Origin: Muscardinus avellanarius
Lineage: Eukaryota; Chordata; Mammalia; Rodentia; Gliridae
Length of the DNA stretch: 64,000 nucleotides
Direction: 5' to 3'
Assembly: GCA_963383645.1 (NCBI GenBank)
Contig: OY726557.1
Span: 152,900,201 to 152,964,200 of the forward strand
Shown here: piece by piece, positions 45,773 to 57,504 of the stretch
Layout: every line of letters begins with the position of its first letter
How positions within the stretch are numbered: position 1 is the first letter of the stretch
The notes under the pieces: generated by a model
The model's database searches: none
What the model was told of the DNA's origin: nothing
What the model saw: the letters and a program-made list of their open reading frames with translations, nothing else
Made by a program: the position numbers and the translations under genes

Positions 45773-46404
45773 TCATTATTTTTCCAGTTACATCACACTT
45801 CAGAAGAGTTTGCTTATTCTATTTTATTTCTCTTTTGTAAGTGAAGATTTTAGCATCCTCACTCTTTTCTCCCGTTCTTCTTTCCCCATCCATCTCCCAC
45901 TTTCTATATGCTTTAAATTTACATTTATACTTTAAAGTTTCATCAGCTGTGAATTGTTTTGTGACCATGGTCAAATATTCTATATGCCAATTTTAAGTGT
46001 TGCAAGTGGTAAGCTTTCCATGGTCAGGACTCTGCAAATGTTGCTTCCGGCAGAGCTAAGCAGTGTGCTGGGATTGCACAGCTTCTCCACTCTTCTTTCT
46101 CTGCCTTTTTCATTGACTTTCTAATTTATCTTATGTCTAAATATTGGGAAGATCCCAGAATTTGTTGCATCTAGTAAGATAAGTAAGAAAAGAGAAAAAG
46201 TAAGCATTGTGGGAAAAACAATATTTGATATGTGAAGTTTGGGAAGTTTGAGGGTCAGACATATGTTTGTGGATGTACATGCTCTTTTGAGCATGGAAGT
46301 ATCTCTGAAGCGCAATAGAAAATTCTCAGAGAAACTAATTTCAGAAACTTTAATATATTTTAATATTTTGTTGGTATTTAGAATTAGAATACCATACATG
46401 GGAT

Positions 46405-46603
46405 GAGTTTTTTTTTCTTTTTTGTACTGAGTGTTGAATCCAGAGGCATTCTACCTTGAGCTACACCCCAACCCTTTTAATTGTTTTATTTTTAAAATTT
46501 GAAACAGGGTCTTGCTAAGTTGAGGCCATCATCAAACTTGTGATTCTCCTGTTTTAGCCTCTGAAGTACTGGGATTACAGATGTATGACACTATGCCTGG
46601 TTA
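46405..46603 (-). mobile_element. B1-dID SINE, old form
   Basis: Tail, ID arm (gttgaatccagaggcattctacc) and B1 arm (tactgggattacagatgtatga) are present; a weak duplication ggatgagttt / ggataaattt flanks it. Confidence 0.85.
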
Positions 46604-46667
46604 GGATAAATTTTTAATTATATAAGTATTCTGAAAACCATATTTTCCAACTTTGATTTTACTTACA

Positions 46668-46726
46668 GAGAGAGAAGATAGGGGTCAGGGAAAGGGAGAA
46701 AGAAGAGGAGAGAGAGGGAGAGATTT
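46668..46726. repeat. GA-rich low-complexity tract
   Basis: Purine-only except for a few bases. Confidence 0.85.
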
Positions 46727-47861
46727 TCTCAGGTAAACCATAGGTTTTATTTGTTTTGTGTTTAGGAGAACAGTCAGAAATCATAGCACTGCAAAACACT
46801 AGAATATCTAGGTATCTTAGAAATAAATATTTCTAAAGATCTCTAATTATACCTACACTCAAAATAAAAGCTTCTCAACATTCTATATTACCCTTCCTAC
46901 CTGATGTAAAATCCTATTTAACTTTTGCATTTCATCTCCACCCATGGCTATTTTAGCTCAAAATGCTATGATTAAAAAATAATGTAAATAATGTTATTTT
47001 TAGAGCAGTTTTTAATTCACAGAAAAATTGAGTGGGAAATATAGAAATCTCTATCCCCAACTTATACACATCCTCTCACACTACCATCATCATCCCCCTC
47101 CAGAGTGGCATGTTTATTACAACTAATGAAACTACCCCAACACTTCATTATCACCCAGAGACCACCATTTACATTAGGGTTCACTATTGGTTTTGTACAT
47201 TCTATGATTTAGGGATGTGTAATGACATGTATTTTCCATTATAATATCATAGAAATAAGTTTTACTGTCTTAAAAATCCAATCCACTGTGTTCTATTAAT
47301 CTCTCTCTCCCCTCAACCACTGGCAACCAGTGACATTTTAATTGTCTCCAGAGTTTTGCCTTTTCCAGAAAGTCACATAGTTGAAATCTTACAATGTGGA
47401 ACATTTTCTGATTGGCTTCTTTCACATTGTGATATGTATTTAACTTTCCTCCTTGTCTTTCCATGATTTGATAGTCCACTTCCTTTTAGGGCTAAATACA
47501 TTTTCTTTCTTTTTGCCTAGATGTCCTGCAGTTTATTCACCTACTGCAGGGCATCTTTCTTGCTTCCATGTTTTATCAATTATGAATAAAGCTATTATAA
47601 ACATACATGTGTAGGGTATGAACATAAACTTTCAACTGTCTGTCGTAGATTAGCTGGGAAAGCAACTGCTGGATTATATGTTAAGAGGATGTTTAGTTTT
47701 GTAAGAAACTGTGAAACCGTGTTCCGAAGTGACTGCCCCACTTGGCATTCCTATTATCCATGAATGAGAATTCCATTGTTCCACATCTTCACCAACATGA
47801 TATTGACAATTTTTTGGATTGTGCCTATTCTAAGAGGTATGTAGTGGTATCTTATGATTTT

Positions 47862-48050
47862 TATTTTTGGTGGTACTGGGGTTCCTGGAAACCCTTCTAC
47901 CTCTGGGCTACACTCCCAGACCTATTTTTATACTTTTTTATTTGGAAACAGGGTCTCTTAAGCCAGCACGGCTGGTTTCGAACCTGCATGATCCTCCTGT
48001 CTATGCCTCCCAAGCGCGGGGATTACAAGCGTGCACCACCATGCCTGGAA
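47862..48050 (-). mobile_element. B1-dID SINE, young form, in L1M
   Basis: Complete copy with duplication tatgattt at 47853-47860 and 48051-48058. Confidence 0.93.
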
Positions 48051-48196
48051 TATGATTTTAAACTGTGTTTCCTTGACTATATACAGAATATTTTCGTGTA
48101 CTTATTTTGCACCACCATATTTTTTGTGAAGTATCTGTTATGGTCGTTGGTCCATTTTGATATTCCGTTGTAGAGTGATTCTTGTAGAATTAACTC

Positions 48197-48198
<2 letters not shown>

Positions 48199-48231
<33 letters not shown>
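48199..48231. repeat. (ATT)n microsatellite
   Basis: About eleven ATT units inside the L1M. Confidence 0.95.
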
Positions 48232-48232
<1 letters not shown>

Positions 48233-48352
48233 AAACCCCTCTTTATCCTTGATAACTTTCCTTCCTCTGAAGTCTGCTCAGTTTGAAATTAATATAGCTA
48301 CTTTTGCTTTATTTTGATTAGTGTTACCATAATATATCTTTATTCATTCACT

Positions 48353-48559
48353 TTTTTGTGTTGTACTGGGGATGGAACCCAGAGGCCTTCTACTTCCAGG
48401 CTGCACTCTTAGACCTATTTTTTATATTTTACTTGGAAATAGGGTCTCACTAAGTTGTTGAGAGCCTCACTAATCTGATGAGGCTGGCTTCAAACCTGCA
48501 ATCCTCCTGTCTCAGTCTCCCAATTACTGGACTATAAGCATGAGCCACCATGACTGGCT
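48353..48559 (-). mobile_element. B1-dID SINE, old form, in L1M
   Basis: ID arm (ctggggatggaacccagaggcc) and two-block B1 middle are present; duplication attcact at 48346-48352 and 48561-48567. Confidence 0.88.
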
Positions 48560-48644
48560 TATTCACTGAGTGTTTTTATATTTAAAATGATTTTTATAAC
48601 CAACATGGAAGAGTCTTATTTTTAATAAACTCAGATAATCTTAT

Positions 48645-48863
48645 TTATTTAATAATTATTTATTTTGGTATTGAAGATGGAACCCAGAGGCATTCCACCT
48701 CCAAGCTACAACCCCAGCCCTAAATTAATATGTAATTATGAAACAGGGTTTCACTAAGTTGCAGAGGGACTCACAAGTTGCTGAGGCTGTCTGTGAGCCT
48801 GCAATCCTCTTGTCTCAGCCTCCCAAGTACTGGGATTACAAGTGTGTGCCACCACTCCTGGCT
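48645..48863 (-). mobile_element. B1-dID SINE, old form, in L1M
   Basis: Complete old-form copy; duplication aga(t/c)aatct at 48634-48642 and 48864-48872. Confidence 0.88.
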
Positions 48864-48957
48864 AGACAATCTCTTAATTGCTAATTTATCCCATTGACAT
48901 TGAAGATGATTATTGCCATATTTGGATTAATATATTCCATACATTTTGCTATTTTCT

Positions 48958-50133
48958 TTTTTGGTGCATTATAATTTTATATCATATTGGGGTGCAGTTT
49001 CAGAAAAATACATGCACACAGTTCTTGGTTCTCTCCCTACCAGGCTTCTCTCCCCTCCCTCATCCTCTCTGCTCATGACTTTGAGATTAGAATCAGTCAT
49101 TTTGTACACATTTATAGCATTATTTCAACTATTACATTTTTTATAACTTTGCACCTTCTCCTCCCTTTCCTTATCTCACCCAGTCACTTCCCTGGAGTTT
49201 TTGCTCATCTATCTGATATTGCCCTGATTTCTGAATCTCTCTCTAGCTTTTACATATAAAACATACACCTACTCATTTTTTTAAGATTAGCTATATTTGC
49301 CTAGTATAATATTCTAGAATTCCATCCATTTTCCTGCAAATGGCATGATTTTGTTTTTCTTTAGAGCTAAAAAAATTCCATTGTGTGTATAAATCAAAAG
49401 TTTGTGATCTATTCATCTATTGACAAATATCTAGGCTGCTCCCATAATTTGGCCATTGTAAATTGTGCTCCTATGAACATAAATATGCAAGTATCATTCT
49501 AATATTCTGATTTTAATTGCCAGAAGATGACATAGGGCCAATACTCCAACATATAGGAATAGTTAGAAACCTCCTTCATAAGACCCTAAAAGCTAAAGAA
49601 ATTAAAATAAGAATTAATGAATGGGATAGCATTAAATTAAAAGGCTTTTGCACAGCAGAGGAAACAATCAAGAATCTCCAGAAATAGCCCATATAGTGGG
49701 AGATCTTTACCACCTACCCATCAGAAAAAGGACTAATATCTAGAATATATAAAGAGCTTATAAAGCTTGATACTAATAAGACAAATAACTCAATAAAAAA
49801 TGGGCAACCAAACTGAATAGACTCTTTTCAAAAGAAGAAATACAAATGACCAACAAATATATGAAAAAAGGTTTAATATCTTTAGTAATCAAAGAAATAC
49901 AAATTAAAGCTATGCTGAGATTTCATCTAATTCCAATAAGAATCGAAATACTCAGTAACACAAATAAAAACAAATGCTAATGAAGTTGTAGGGAAATGGA
50001 ACTCTCTTACACTGTTAGTGGGAATGCAAACTAGTAGAGCTGCTATGGAGATCAATGTGGAGGTTTTTCAGAAGATTGGGAATGTAATACCATAGGACCC
50101 ATCCATAGCCCTCCTGGGCATCTTCCAAAGAAT
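48958..50133 (-). mobile_element. L1 with inverted 5' part, inserted in L1M
   Basis: 48958 to about 49520 is L1 3'UTR and ORF2 end on the minus strand. From there to 50133 L1 ORF2 runs on the plus strand (caatactccaacatatagg, aaaggcttttgcacagcag, gagatttcatctaattcc). A 15-bp duplication with one mismatch (attttgctattttct / attttactattttct) is at 48943-48957 and 50134-50148, and L1M text resumes exactly there. Confidence 0.92.
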
Positions 50134-50560
50134 ATTTTACTATTTTCTATTTGTTGCACAGTTTATTCCTATTAGGGCTTCTACTTTTTCTGCCTTTTTT
50201 GGTTTTAGCTCATATTTATATGATTATACTTTATGTCCCTTTTTAGTATACCATATGCTTCTTTATTTTTTCTTTTACTTTTAAAGGATTCACGATACAT
50301 ATTTACAACTAGTCCAAGTCTACTTTCAAATGACACAACATTGCTGCATTCTTTTCTCTTGTCCCTGTATCATTGCTGTCACTCATTTATATAAAAACAT
50401 ACAGAATTACATTTTTACTATCAAATACATTTTTACTATTATTCTTTAAATTATCATCATTTAGGCTCATTAAGAATAAGAAAAACGACAGCTTTTATTT
50501 TACTTTCACTTGTTCTTCCTCCGTTGCTCTTCCTCTCTCTATGTAGAAATTTCCCTTCCT

Positions 50561-50785
50561 TTTTTTTTTTTTTTTTTTTTGCAGTACTGGGGATAGAACC
50601 CAGGGGCATTCCACCTCCGAGCTACACCCCTAGTTTTATTTTATTTAGTCCTTTTTATTTTTGAAACAAGGTCTTACTGAGTTGTGAGGGCCTTGCTAAG
50701 TAGCTGAGGCTGTCCTCGAACCGTGATTCTCCGGTCTCCAGCTCTCAAATGCTGGGATCACAAGTGTGCACCACTATGCCTGGCC
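50561..50785 (-). mobile_element. B1-dID SINE, old form, in L1M
   Basis: Long poly-T (22 bases), ID arm and B1 arm ending tatgcctggcc; imperfect duplication aatttcccttcct / aattttccttctt flanks it. Confidence 0.9.
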
Positions 50786-50978
50786 ATAATTTTCCTTCTT
50801 AATAGAATTAAAAAAGCATTTCTTCCAAGACAGGTATACTGTCAATAAATTTCAACTTTTGTTTGATTGAGATTTGCTTATTTCTTCTTCTCTTTTGATG
50901 GATAGTTTTTCAGAGTACAGAACTCAAGATGCTAAATTTTTTTTTCTCTTCTCTATTTTACTGTATACTGTTTGGAGA

Positions 50979-51023
50979 GTTTCTTCTTCCTCCTCCTCCT
51001 CCTTCTCCTCCCTCCTCTTCCTC
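50979..51023. repeat. (TCC)n tract 1
   Basis: Pyrimidine-only run of TCC/TTC units inside L1M ORF1 text. Confidence 0.92.
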
Positions 51024-51130
51024 CTAAGGAGAGGTCAGATGTAATTCTTCTCTTTGTTCCTCTATAAGTAAGATTATTTTTTTCTCTGGCTTTTTTCACA
51101 ATTTTTTCCTTCACTGTTGGTATGAGGAGT

Positions 51131-51192
51131 TTCCTCCTCCTCCTCCTCCTTCTCCTCCTCCTCCTCCTCCTCCTCCTCCTCCTCCTCCTCCC
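51131..51192. repeat. (TCC)n tract 2
   Basis: About 20 TCC/TTC units. Both tracts are polypurine on the minus strand. Confidence 0.95.
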
Positions 51193-51213
51193 CATTCTTT
51201 TCCTCTTCTCCTT

Positions 51214-51260
51214 TTTCTTCTGGTGTTGGAGATTTTCTTCTCCTTCTGGTGTTGGAGATT
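51214..51260. repeat. 27-bp tandem duplication
   Basis: ttcttctggtgttggagatt at about 51215 recurs as ccttctggtgttggagatt at about 51242, at the boundary of the TCC tract and a SINE. Confidence 0.8.
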
Positions 51261-51430
51261 AAGTCTGGAGGCATTTTACCTGTGAATTACACCCCTGTCC
51301 TTTTCATTTTTACTCTGAATCAGGGTCTTGGTAAGTTGCTGAGAGTCTTACTAAATTTCTGAGGCTGGCATTGAACCTACAATCCTCTTGTCTCAGCTTG
51401 AGATTACAGGTGCATGCCATCGCATCTGGC
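51245..51430 (-). mobile_element. B1-dID SINE, old form, in L1M
   Basis: Diverged ID arm (gattaagtctggaggcatttta) and B1 arm (cttgagattacaggtgcatgcc). Confidence 0.8.
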
Positions 51431-51462
51431 TTTTTCAAGATTTCTATTAAGATAGAGAGATC

Positions 51463-51558
51463 TAAGTGCTAATTGGACGATGTGTGCATAGATGTCTCCA
51501 CAATCTTGCATCCCATTAAGATGTATGAATATGATACACCAATAAAAAATTTAAAAAA
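51463..51558 (+). mobile_element. Very short L1 3' end, in L1M
   Basis: A 96-bp insertion ending gatacaccaataaaaaattt, the L1 3' terminus, flanked by agata(g/t)agagatc at 51450-51461 and 51559-51570. Confidence 0.85.
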
Positions 51559-51759
51559 GATATAGAGATCCTCAGACTTATTCAGTCTTCTAATATGCCC
51601 ACCAAAGCCAGTCTTATTTGATCTCTGGTATCTATCTTCAGTTGTTTCCAAGACTTTCCATTTCTCTGTTTTCATTGCTCATCCATTCTTGAACATTATC
51701 TACTTTATCAATCAATTAGAGACCTTAGTTCTGTGCTTGCTCTCTCTTCAACGTGTATT

Positions 51760-51785
51760 GTTGTTATTGTTGTTGTTATTGTTTT
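51760..51785. repeat. (GTT)n short tract
   Basis: Imperfect GTT/ATT units. Confidence 0.8.
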
Positions 51786-52110
51786 AGTATGCCTGGAAAT
51801 TTTTCCTTATAGCCAGAGATGATATAGTGGGTAAAGGAGCTATTGTAAATAGGGCTTTTTTTTTTTTTAACACAGTGGTAGGTGCTGGGGGAGGAAAATG
51901 TTCCATCATCCTATGACTAAGTCCCAGTCTGTTAGTGAGCTTGTGGCTCTCCAAACTATAATTTTAAAATATTTTTTCAACCTTGTTCCCACTTGCGGCA
52001 CAGTGACAGAGTTGGGGTGGGGTCCAGAATAGGTGCTTTTATTTTTCCACATCAGTTGAACCTATTGACCAGGTTAGGCTCTGGTTAAGTAGTTTTATGT
52101 GGGGAAACAT

Positions 52111-52323
52111 TTTTTTTTGTTGTTGTTATTGGGGATGGAAGTCAGGGGCAGATTCTACCTCTAAGCTAGCCAGCTCTATTTTTTTATTCTTTATTTTGAA
52201 ACAAGGTCTCATTAAATTGCAAAGGACCACACTAACTAGTTGAGGCTGGTTGTGAACTCTGATCCTCCTGCCTCAGCCTCTCAAGTTCTGGGATTACAAG
52301 CCTGATACCACCACATCTTGCTT
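52111..52323 (-). mobile_element. B1-dID SINE, old form, in L1M
   Basis: Complete diverged copy; duplication like ggaaaca(t)ttt / ggaaaagattt on either side. Confidence 0.85.
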
Positions 52324-52896
52324 GGAAAAGATTTTTATAAGAGTAAAATGTTCTGGTGTATTTAAAAATGATTTTTTTCTTCCTGGACTTGGAGGAGGCA
52401 GAAGGAAGCTTCTCTTTTCATATGTATTGAGAGCCTGATAGAGCTTTTGGGGCGGGGTGGAGGGAGGGAGTAAAATTCACACAAATGGAGCTCTCCCTCA
52501 CCTGGTGACTAAGTTCCTGGAAATTGTTGTCTTGGAGTTGTCCACCCTGAGGCTCCATCAGTTCCCTACTGTGTGGTGTTGATTCCCTGGAAGCTCTGCT
52601 CTGATAAATTAGAATTCTTTGTATCTCTTGATTTGTTTCCTTTTGGGGGGTCAGCAGTTTGCCCTGTGATCTCATTTCTCTAGTAGAGCTAAGAAGAGTT
52701 GTAGACTTTTAAGTTTGTGCAGCTCTTTACTTTTTGGTAAGATGGTGTAGTGACTTCCCACCTGCTTCTATGCTTGGCCAGAAACTAGAAGTGCTCTCAA
52801 TGCTATTCTCAAATATATCAAGCTTGGTCCTGTGTCAGAACCTTTGTATTTGGTATTCCTTTGCTCGAAGTGTTTTCCTTAGTGTGTATGTGTGCA

Positions 52897-52923
52897 TGCA
52901 CACACACACACACACACACACAC
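52897..52923. repeat. (CA)n microsatellite
   Basis: About 13 CA units at the tail of the next SINE. Confidence 0.95.
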
Positions 52924-53095
52924 CTTTGGGGATTGAATCTAAGGGTGATCTGCCATTGAATGAAGCCTCCGGCCCTTTTTCTTTTTTATTTTGTGGCAAA
53001 GTTTTTCAAAGTTGTCCATTCTAGCCTTGAACTATCTTTCTTTCTCTTCTGCCAGAATAGCTGGGGTTACAGGTATACATCTCTGCACCAAGCCT
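52924..53095 (-). mobile_element. Old, diverged B1-dID-like SINE
   Basis: tttggggattgaatctaaggg and tagctggggttacaggtat keep the arm order; most of the rest is decayed. Confidence 0.6.
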
Positions 53096-53609
53096 TTCTT
53101 TTGACTCTTTACTGTGATCTTGATTCTCTTTATAAGTCTCATCACTAGTGTGGTATCTTTGCATCTTTCATGGTATCTCTGCTCAATTTCTAAAGCATAT
53201 TTCCCTCCTCTTGTTCTGACACAGTACTTTGTTTAATTTACTATACTCGTTAAATCCAAACATTTGTTTATGCACTTGTGTACTTTGTTGGTTTTATTTA
53301 TTGATGTAGTTTCAGCACCAAGATCTTTGCCTGGTTAATACTCAATAAATATATTTAAGGAGTTGCTAGATATATAAGGGAATAAAGGAATCCTAGGGAC
53401 ACTAGCTCATCTGAATAAAATCTGAGTGGGTCCTGAGTCTGTCCTGTGATGAATCAGTCTAAAGCTAGCTAGTCTGTGCTCAAAGGGATTTGAATGATAG
53501 AGAACCCAAGAGTCACCCTCTTCACCCATGCACATTGAGAGAATTCTTCAAGGAAACGAATAAAAAGTAAATCAACCAAGACAAAAACTGGTACAAATTA
53601 GAGGCAAAC
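53096..53609. other. No feature seen
   Basis: Unclassified sequence. Confidence 0.35.
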
Positions 53610-53830
53610 TTTGTTAGTGTCCACCAAGTCTCTGGCATCATGCTGAGGGCTCCATGTGCAGCCTGTTATCTCACTTTACCCTCACTCCACCAGGCAAGGC
53701 CAGGACCATTAGCCCTACTTCACATTCAGAGCTCCTGGCTGGAGGAGATTGCATATCTGCCAAATGGAAACCATTTCCAATTTGGGTAGAGTTGAGAATT
53801 CAACTCAGGTGAGTTTTGCTCGAGACCTTC
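53610..53830 (+). repeat. Possible MIR remnant
   Basis: tctctggcatcatgctgagggctcc, tatctcactttaccctcac and caggcaaggccaggaccatta resemble a diverged sense MIR. Confidence 0.45.
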
Positions 53831-53935
53831 AAATCTTAACATTAGAGCATTCTGCATTTAATTTATGGAGGGAAAACATACTAGAAATTATACTTTTGGA
53901 ATTTATAGGGACCAATGCCCCTGAATTCTGTCTTT

Positions 53936-54138
53936 AAATTTTTTTTTTTTATTTTGGTGGTACTGGGGTTCCTGGAAGCCCTTCTACCTCTGGGCTACAC
54001 TCCCAGACCTATTGTTTTATTCCTTTTAAATTTGGAAACAAGGTCTCTTAAGCCAGAGCAGCTGGCTTCGAACCTGCGTGATCCTCCTGTCTCAGCCTCC
54101 CAAGCGAGGGGATTACAGGCATATGCCACCATGCCCGG
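53936..54138 (-). mobile_element. B1-dID SINE, young form
   Basis: Complete copy with a perfect 15-bp duplication ctgaattctgtcttt at 53921-53935 and 54139-54153. Confidence 0.96.
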
Positions 54139-54154
54139 CTGAATTCTGTCTTTT

Positions 54155-55499
54155 AAAAGATCCTTTTGCATCGGTTTATTGCCAGAGCCTTTGGATCCTG
54201 AGGTCTAAAGTGGAAATGATAATTTTGGAAAATAATAATTGTTTTCTAGATAGTATACTTTGAAAAAAATTATACCTATTCTCCTATTAGTGTGTGAGAA
54301 AATATCTCCTCTTTATACTACTTTTTAATATTTCTCCAATCCAGGTTTCTGGTCTAACAGTGAGGAGAGCTGGGGTTCAGTCTTTGTGCAATCAGCGCCT
54401 TACCTGACTCCTTCCTGGAGCACTTGTTCCCCTGGCCCTTTGCTGCAGTATGGAGGAGGACTCTCTGAACAGTCTTTCAATGAGTTGTGATAGCTTATTT
54501 TCTTGTTTCCCCCAAACACACTATGCGCTGCCTGTGAGCAGAAAGGTACTTCCTGCATGGGAGCAAGAAGTTGAAGATATGCATCTCTGAGATTTTAAAT
54601 CTAGACAACATCACAAAGCATGATAGAAAAAGCTTTTACCCATGATGACTGGTCTGAGGATTCTCTACTATAAAGGGAAAAAATTAAATTTGATCTTTCA
54701 ATTAGATCCAAAGCCCTTTAGAGTTACTTTTTAGATAATTCTTTTGGGTAAGAGAGTAAGATTTGAAAATTTGTGAGAGTTGAATTTTGCATTCAAATGA
54801 TTGAACTTGCACATCAACAGTGTCCCTCAGTTTACATCGGCCTCAGGAGCCCAGTGCCGCTGACTCATACAAAGTGAGGGGCTGCTGCCCCGTGATGCAG
54901 ATGAGGAGCATCGGTCCTGGGGACTGAAACTGCACAGAGTTACTTATGACGATGTCTTTTTGGGAAAGGTATTCTGTCTTTCATGGTTAGTTTCCTTATG
55001 TGTAAAATGGGATTGATAACAATTTATTAAGGTTACATATAAAATTCTTGGCAAATATGTTCTTAATATGTTTAACTTTTAGTTCAAACCTGCCTTCTTT
55101 TTTTAACCTTAAATTTGGTCTGTCAGTCCCAGGTCACAATAGCAACTGCCAATTGTTTTCCGGTAGTTGTTTTCCCATATCCATTTTGTTAATAAAACTC
55201 TGAGCTTTTCCTGGCACATTTCCACCCACATAGAGCTTGCCTTTTCCAACAGTATTTACAACTAGATGTTATATGCAACAAAGTTCCAGCTCAAAGGGTA
55301 GAACAGATGAGAACAACATCCAGGTCATGTTCTCAAATTAAATACACTAAGCTTTTATTTCTTCTTTCTCCTTTCCACAGAGGCAGACATGGTAATAGAA
55401 AGGAAGTTTTGACTTTGTGGATTTGGAGATGGTAGAGAAATAAGATAGAAAGAACTTGGGTCATTTATTGACTAGATGGAACAGAGTCTTTGAACTATC
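54155..55499. other. No gene seen; unclassified, moderately GC-rich in places
   Basis: 54340-54480 and 54830-54950 are richer in G+C than their surroundings but show no conserved open frame. A reversed MIR scrap (ggttagtttccttatgtgtaaaatgg) is at about 54980-55065. Confidence 0.4.
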
Positions 55500-55690
55500 A
55501 TTTTTTTTTTTTTGACTAGGGTTGAAGCCAGGGGCATTTTATCTCCAAGCCATACCCTCAACCCTATTTCATTTTCTTTTTATTTTGAAACAGGGTCTCA
55601 CTAAATTGCTGAGAAAGGCCTTGAATCTGCGATCCTCCTATTTAGCCGCTCATGTACTAGGATGACATGTGTGTGCCACCATGCCTGGCA
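55500..55690 (-). mobile_element. B1-dID SINE, old form
   Basis: Tail, ID arm (gttgaagccaggggcatttta) and shortened B1 arm ending atgcctggc. Confidence 0.88.
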
Positions 55691-56189
55691 GATTTTCTAC
55701 ATGGGAAAATATATCTTTTCTCTTTATGAAATGTTATTTTGCTTTATTAAAGAAATCAAACCTAAACCATATAAATTGCTGTCATGGTGGGTCAAAATGT
55801 GCATAAAGTAAATAACAATCACCTCAGGTCCTCAATACTGTAGACATCAGAACTTGGGCAACAGTCACCAGCTAAGAAAAAGCATATACATACATATAAT
55901 AAAACACATTTAATATTAATTGATGAAAGTTTCTATGGAAAATAGTTTCCACCCAGTGGGGGAAAATAGTTATATGAGAAGTCACTAATTTAATTTAGAT
56001 CATGTGTATGATATTTAGAAAGGTCATAAAATATACAGAAATAAATTAGCTTCATTTTATTAGACTGCTACATTTCCTGTTTTTAAGCTTGAAAAATTTT
56101 GAATCAGCCAGTTTAAAAAAAAAACCTGGAGTTTGTATTGAAGTAATTTCTTTGCTTGATATGGATTGATTCCTCCTTCATAGGGTATT
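55691..56189. other. No feature seen
   Basis: AT-rich unclassified sequence. Confidence 0.35.
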
Positions 56190-56780
56190 TAAGCTTAGGT
56201 TGATGTGCCAGTTAGCCATCTGCTGCCTCTCAGCTCCACACTTGATCTTTGAAACTTGTTTTGCAGTAATGGACAGAATTCCTTGAAGTGCTGTGCCTTC
56301 ACAGTGAGCATTCTGTGAAGCTTTCTCAGTAGAGGGGCCAGTAGGGATATTTCGATATTGTGAGAGGGAGAGGCATCTCCCATTGTTTGAAGGCTACATA
56401 CTTGGTCCTCCGTGAGAATATGCAGTGATGCTCTGCCTTATTCATGTGGATGGGACACAGGGTCCCTTTGACATCATCATCTTGGCTTGGCAGTCACTTT
56501 TCTGTGACTTTCCTACTGTGGGCACATGCTGTGGGCTTCCTGCCCCGCTGGTCCATTCACTTGCTCTCTTCAAATGGATGGCAGGCTACTGGCTGGAGCT
56601 CACTCTTCAGTGCCCCACATGTTTATTTCTTGCTTGCCAATTACCATGGATCAGTTCTGGTTTGGGCCAGAGAACATTTCTCTCATCCATTGTATTATAA
56701 CACACTTTTTCCAAGTATAAATCCTTTCCATGTGGGGGGTTTGTCCCACCCAAGTTTGCCCTTCCTTAGGTATTTTATAT
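56190..56780. other. Unrecognised 590-bp block, denser than its surroundings
   Basis: The block is richer in G+C than the flanks, has no simple repeat or known SINE/LINE, and contains short overlapping plus-strand frames (for example 56444-56794, 116 codons) and one minus-strand frame (56195-56383). I cannot tell whether it is an old LTR-type repeat, a pseudogene or unique DNA. Confidence 0.35.
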
Positions 56781-57504
56781 CAATTTTAGGGTAATCTATA
56801 CAATTATCTTTGCATATTATAGTATGTTTTGTTATTGTTTAGTGTTTCTTTATAAAATATTTTGCTTTATGGCTTTTGTCAAATGTTCAGATCTAGAGCA
56901 TTCAAAAGAAATTAAATTTTGGAGATGCTGTGGGGAATATTTAGGAATTAGATTCATTGAAAAGAGTAGATCTGGATAATAGTTTCTAATTTCTTCTGAA
57001 ACCAAGCCAAAGCGATTTTCTAAGCCTTAAAATAATAGAGACTACATCTCACTTTGAGTAAACTGCTGCTCACAGTTGATAATACCTTTATTTACAGTGG
57101 CCATAGCAATCATCTGCGCTAATGGTGATTAATTTGAGAAAATTAGAGAAATGATTTACTTAATGAACCTACAGATAATTGTGAATTTCCTTACTAATGA
57201 CATCAGGGAAACGAGACATGTTAACATTTAAGATAGCTTATAATGGACATGTACATCCTTTAAAAAATGAAGTCTTATATTTTCATTAATTCCCTTCCAT
57301 TTGAAATGAATAGTTTAGTTTATCACTTCTAATTACGAGGTCCATGTCTACACTTGTGAGAGGGCGAACTGGCATAGAATTTGTTTACTTTGCCCCTCCA
57401 AAACAGGGGGAATATGAAAAAGCTGAATTAAAATTAATGGGGCTGCTACTATGAGCCAGGTGACTGTATATTTTATTTGAAACCATTATATTATTACTTA
57501 TTAT
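56781..57504. other. No gene seen; AT-rich, repeat-poor
   Basis: 57010-57370 has no recognisable repeat and TAAT-rich composition, so it could be conserved non-coding DNA; this is inference. Confidence 0.3.

Larger units (their letters stand above)
46985..52800 (-). mobile_element. Nearly complete ancient L1M element, heavily interrupted
   Basis: Reversed L1M text can be followed in order: 3'UTR (46985-47480; gagcagtttttaattcac, atcatcccc), ORF2 C-terminus (47480-48175), ORF2 start/endonuclease (48176-48957; gaagtctgctcagtttgaaa, attgacattgaagatga), ORF1 and spacer (50149-51130; gtccaagtctactttcaaat, gagtacagaactcaag, ggtcagatgtaattct) and 5'UTR (51560-52800; acagagttggggtggggtcc, aagaagagttgtagac, agaaactagaagtgc). 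Most of the RT region is missing between 48175 and 48176. Six SINEs, two L1s and triplet repeats interrupt it. Confidence 0.75.

Noticed and set aside
50953..51195. 80-codon arginine-rich frame
   Set aside because: It is the translation of the (TCC)n tracts on the minus strand.
47000..52800. Regularly spaced similar units resembling a CRISPR array
   Set aside because: The units are about 200-bp SINEs with individual target duplications in a mammalian genome.
53805..53815. Splice donor-like caggtgagt
   Set aside because: A single consensus match without an exon-like open frame or acceptor is expected by chance.
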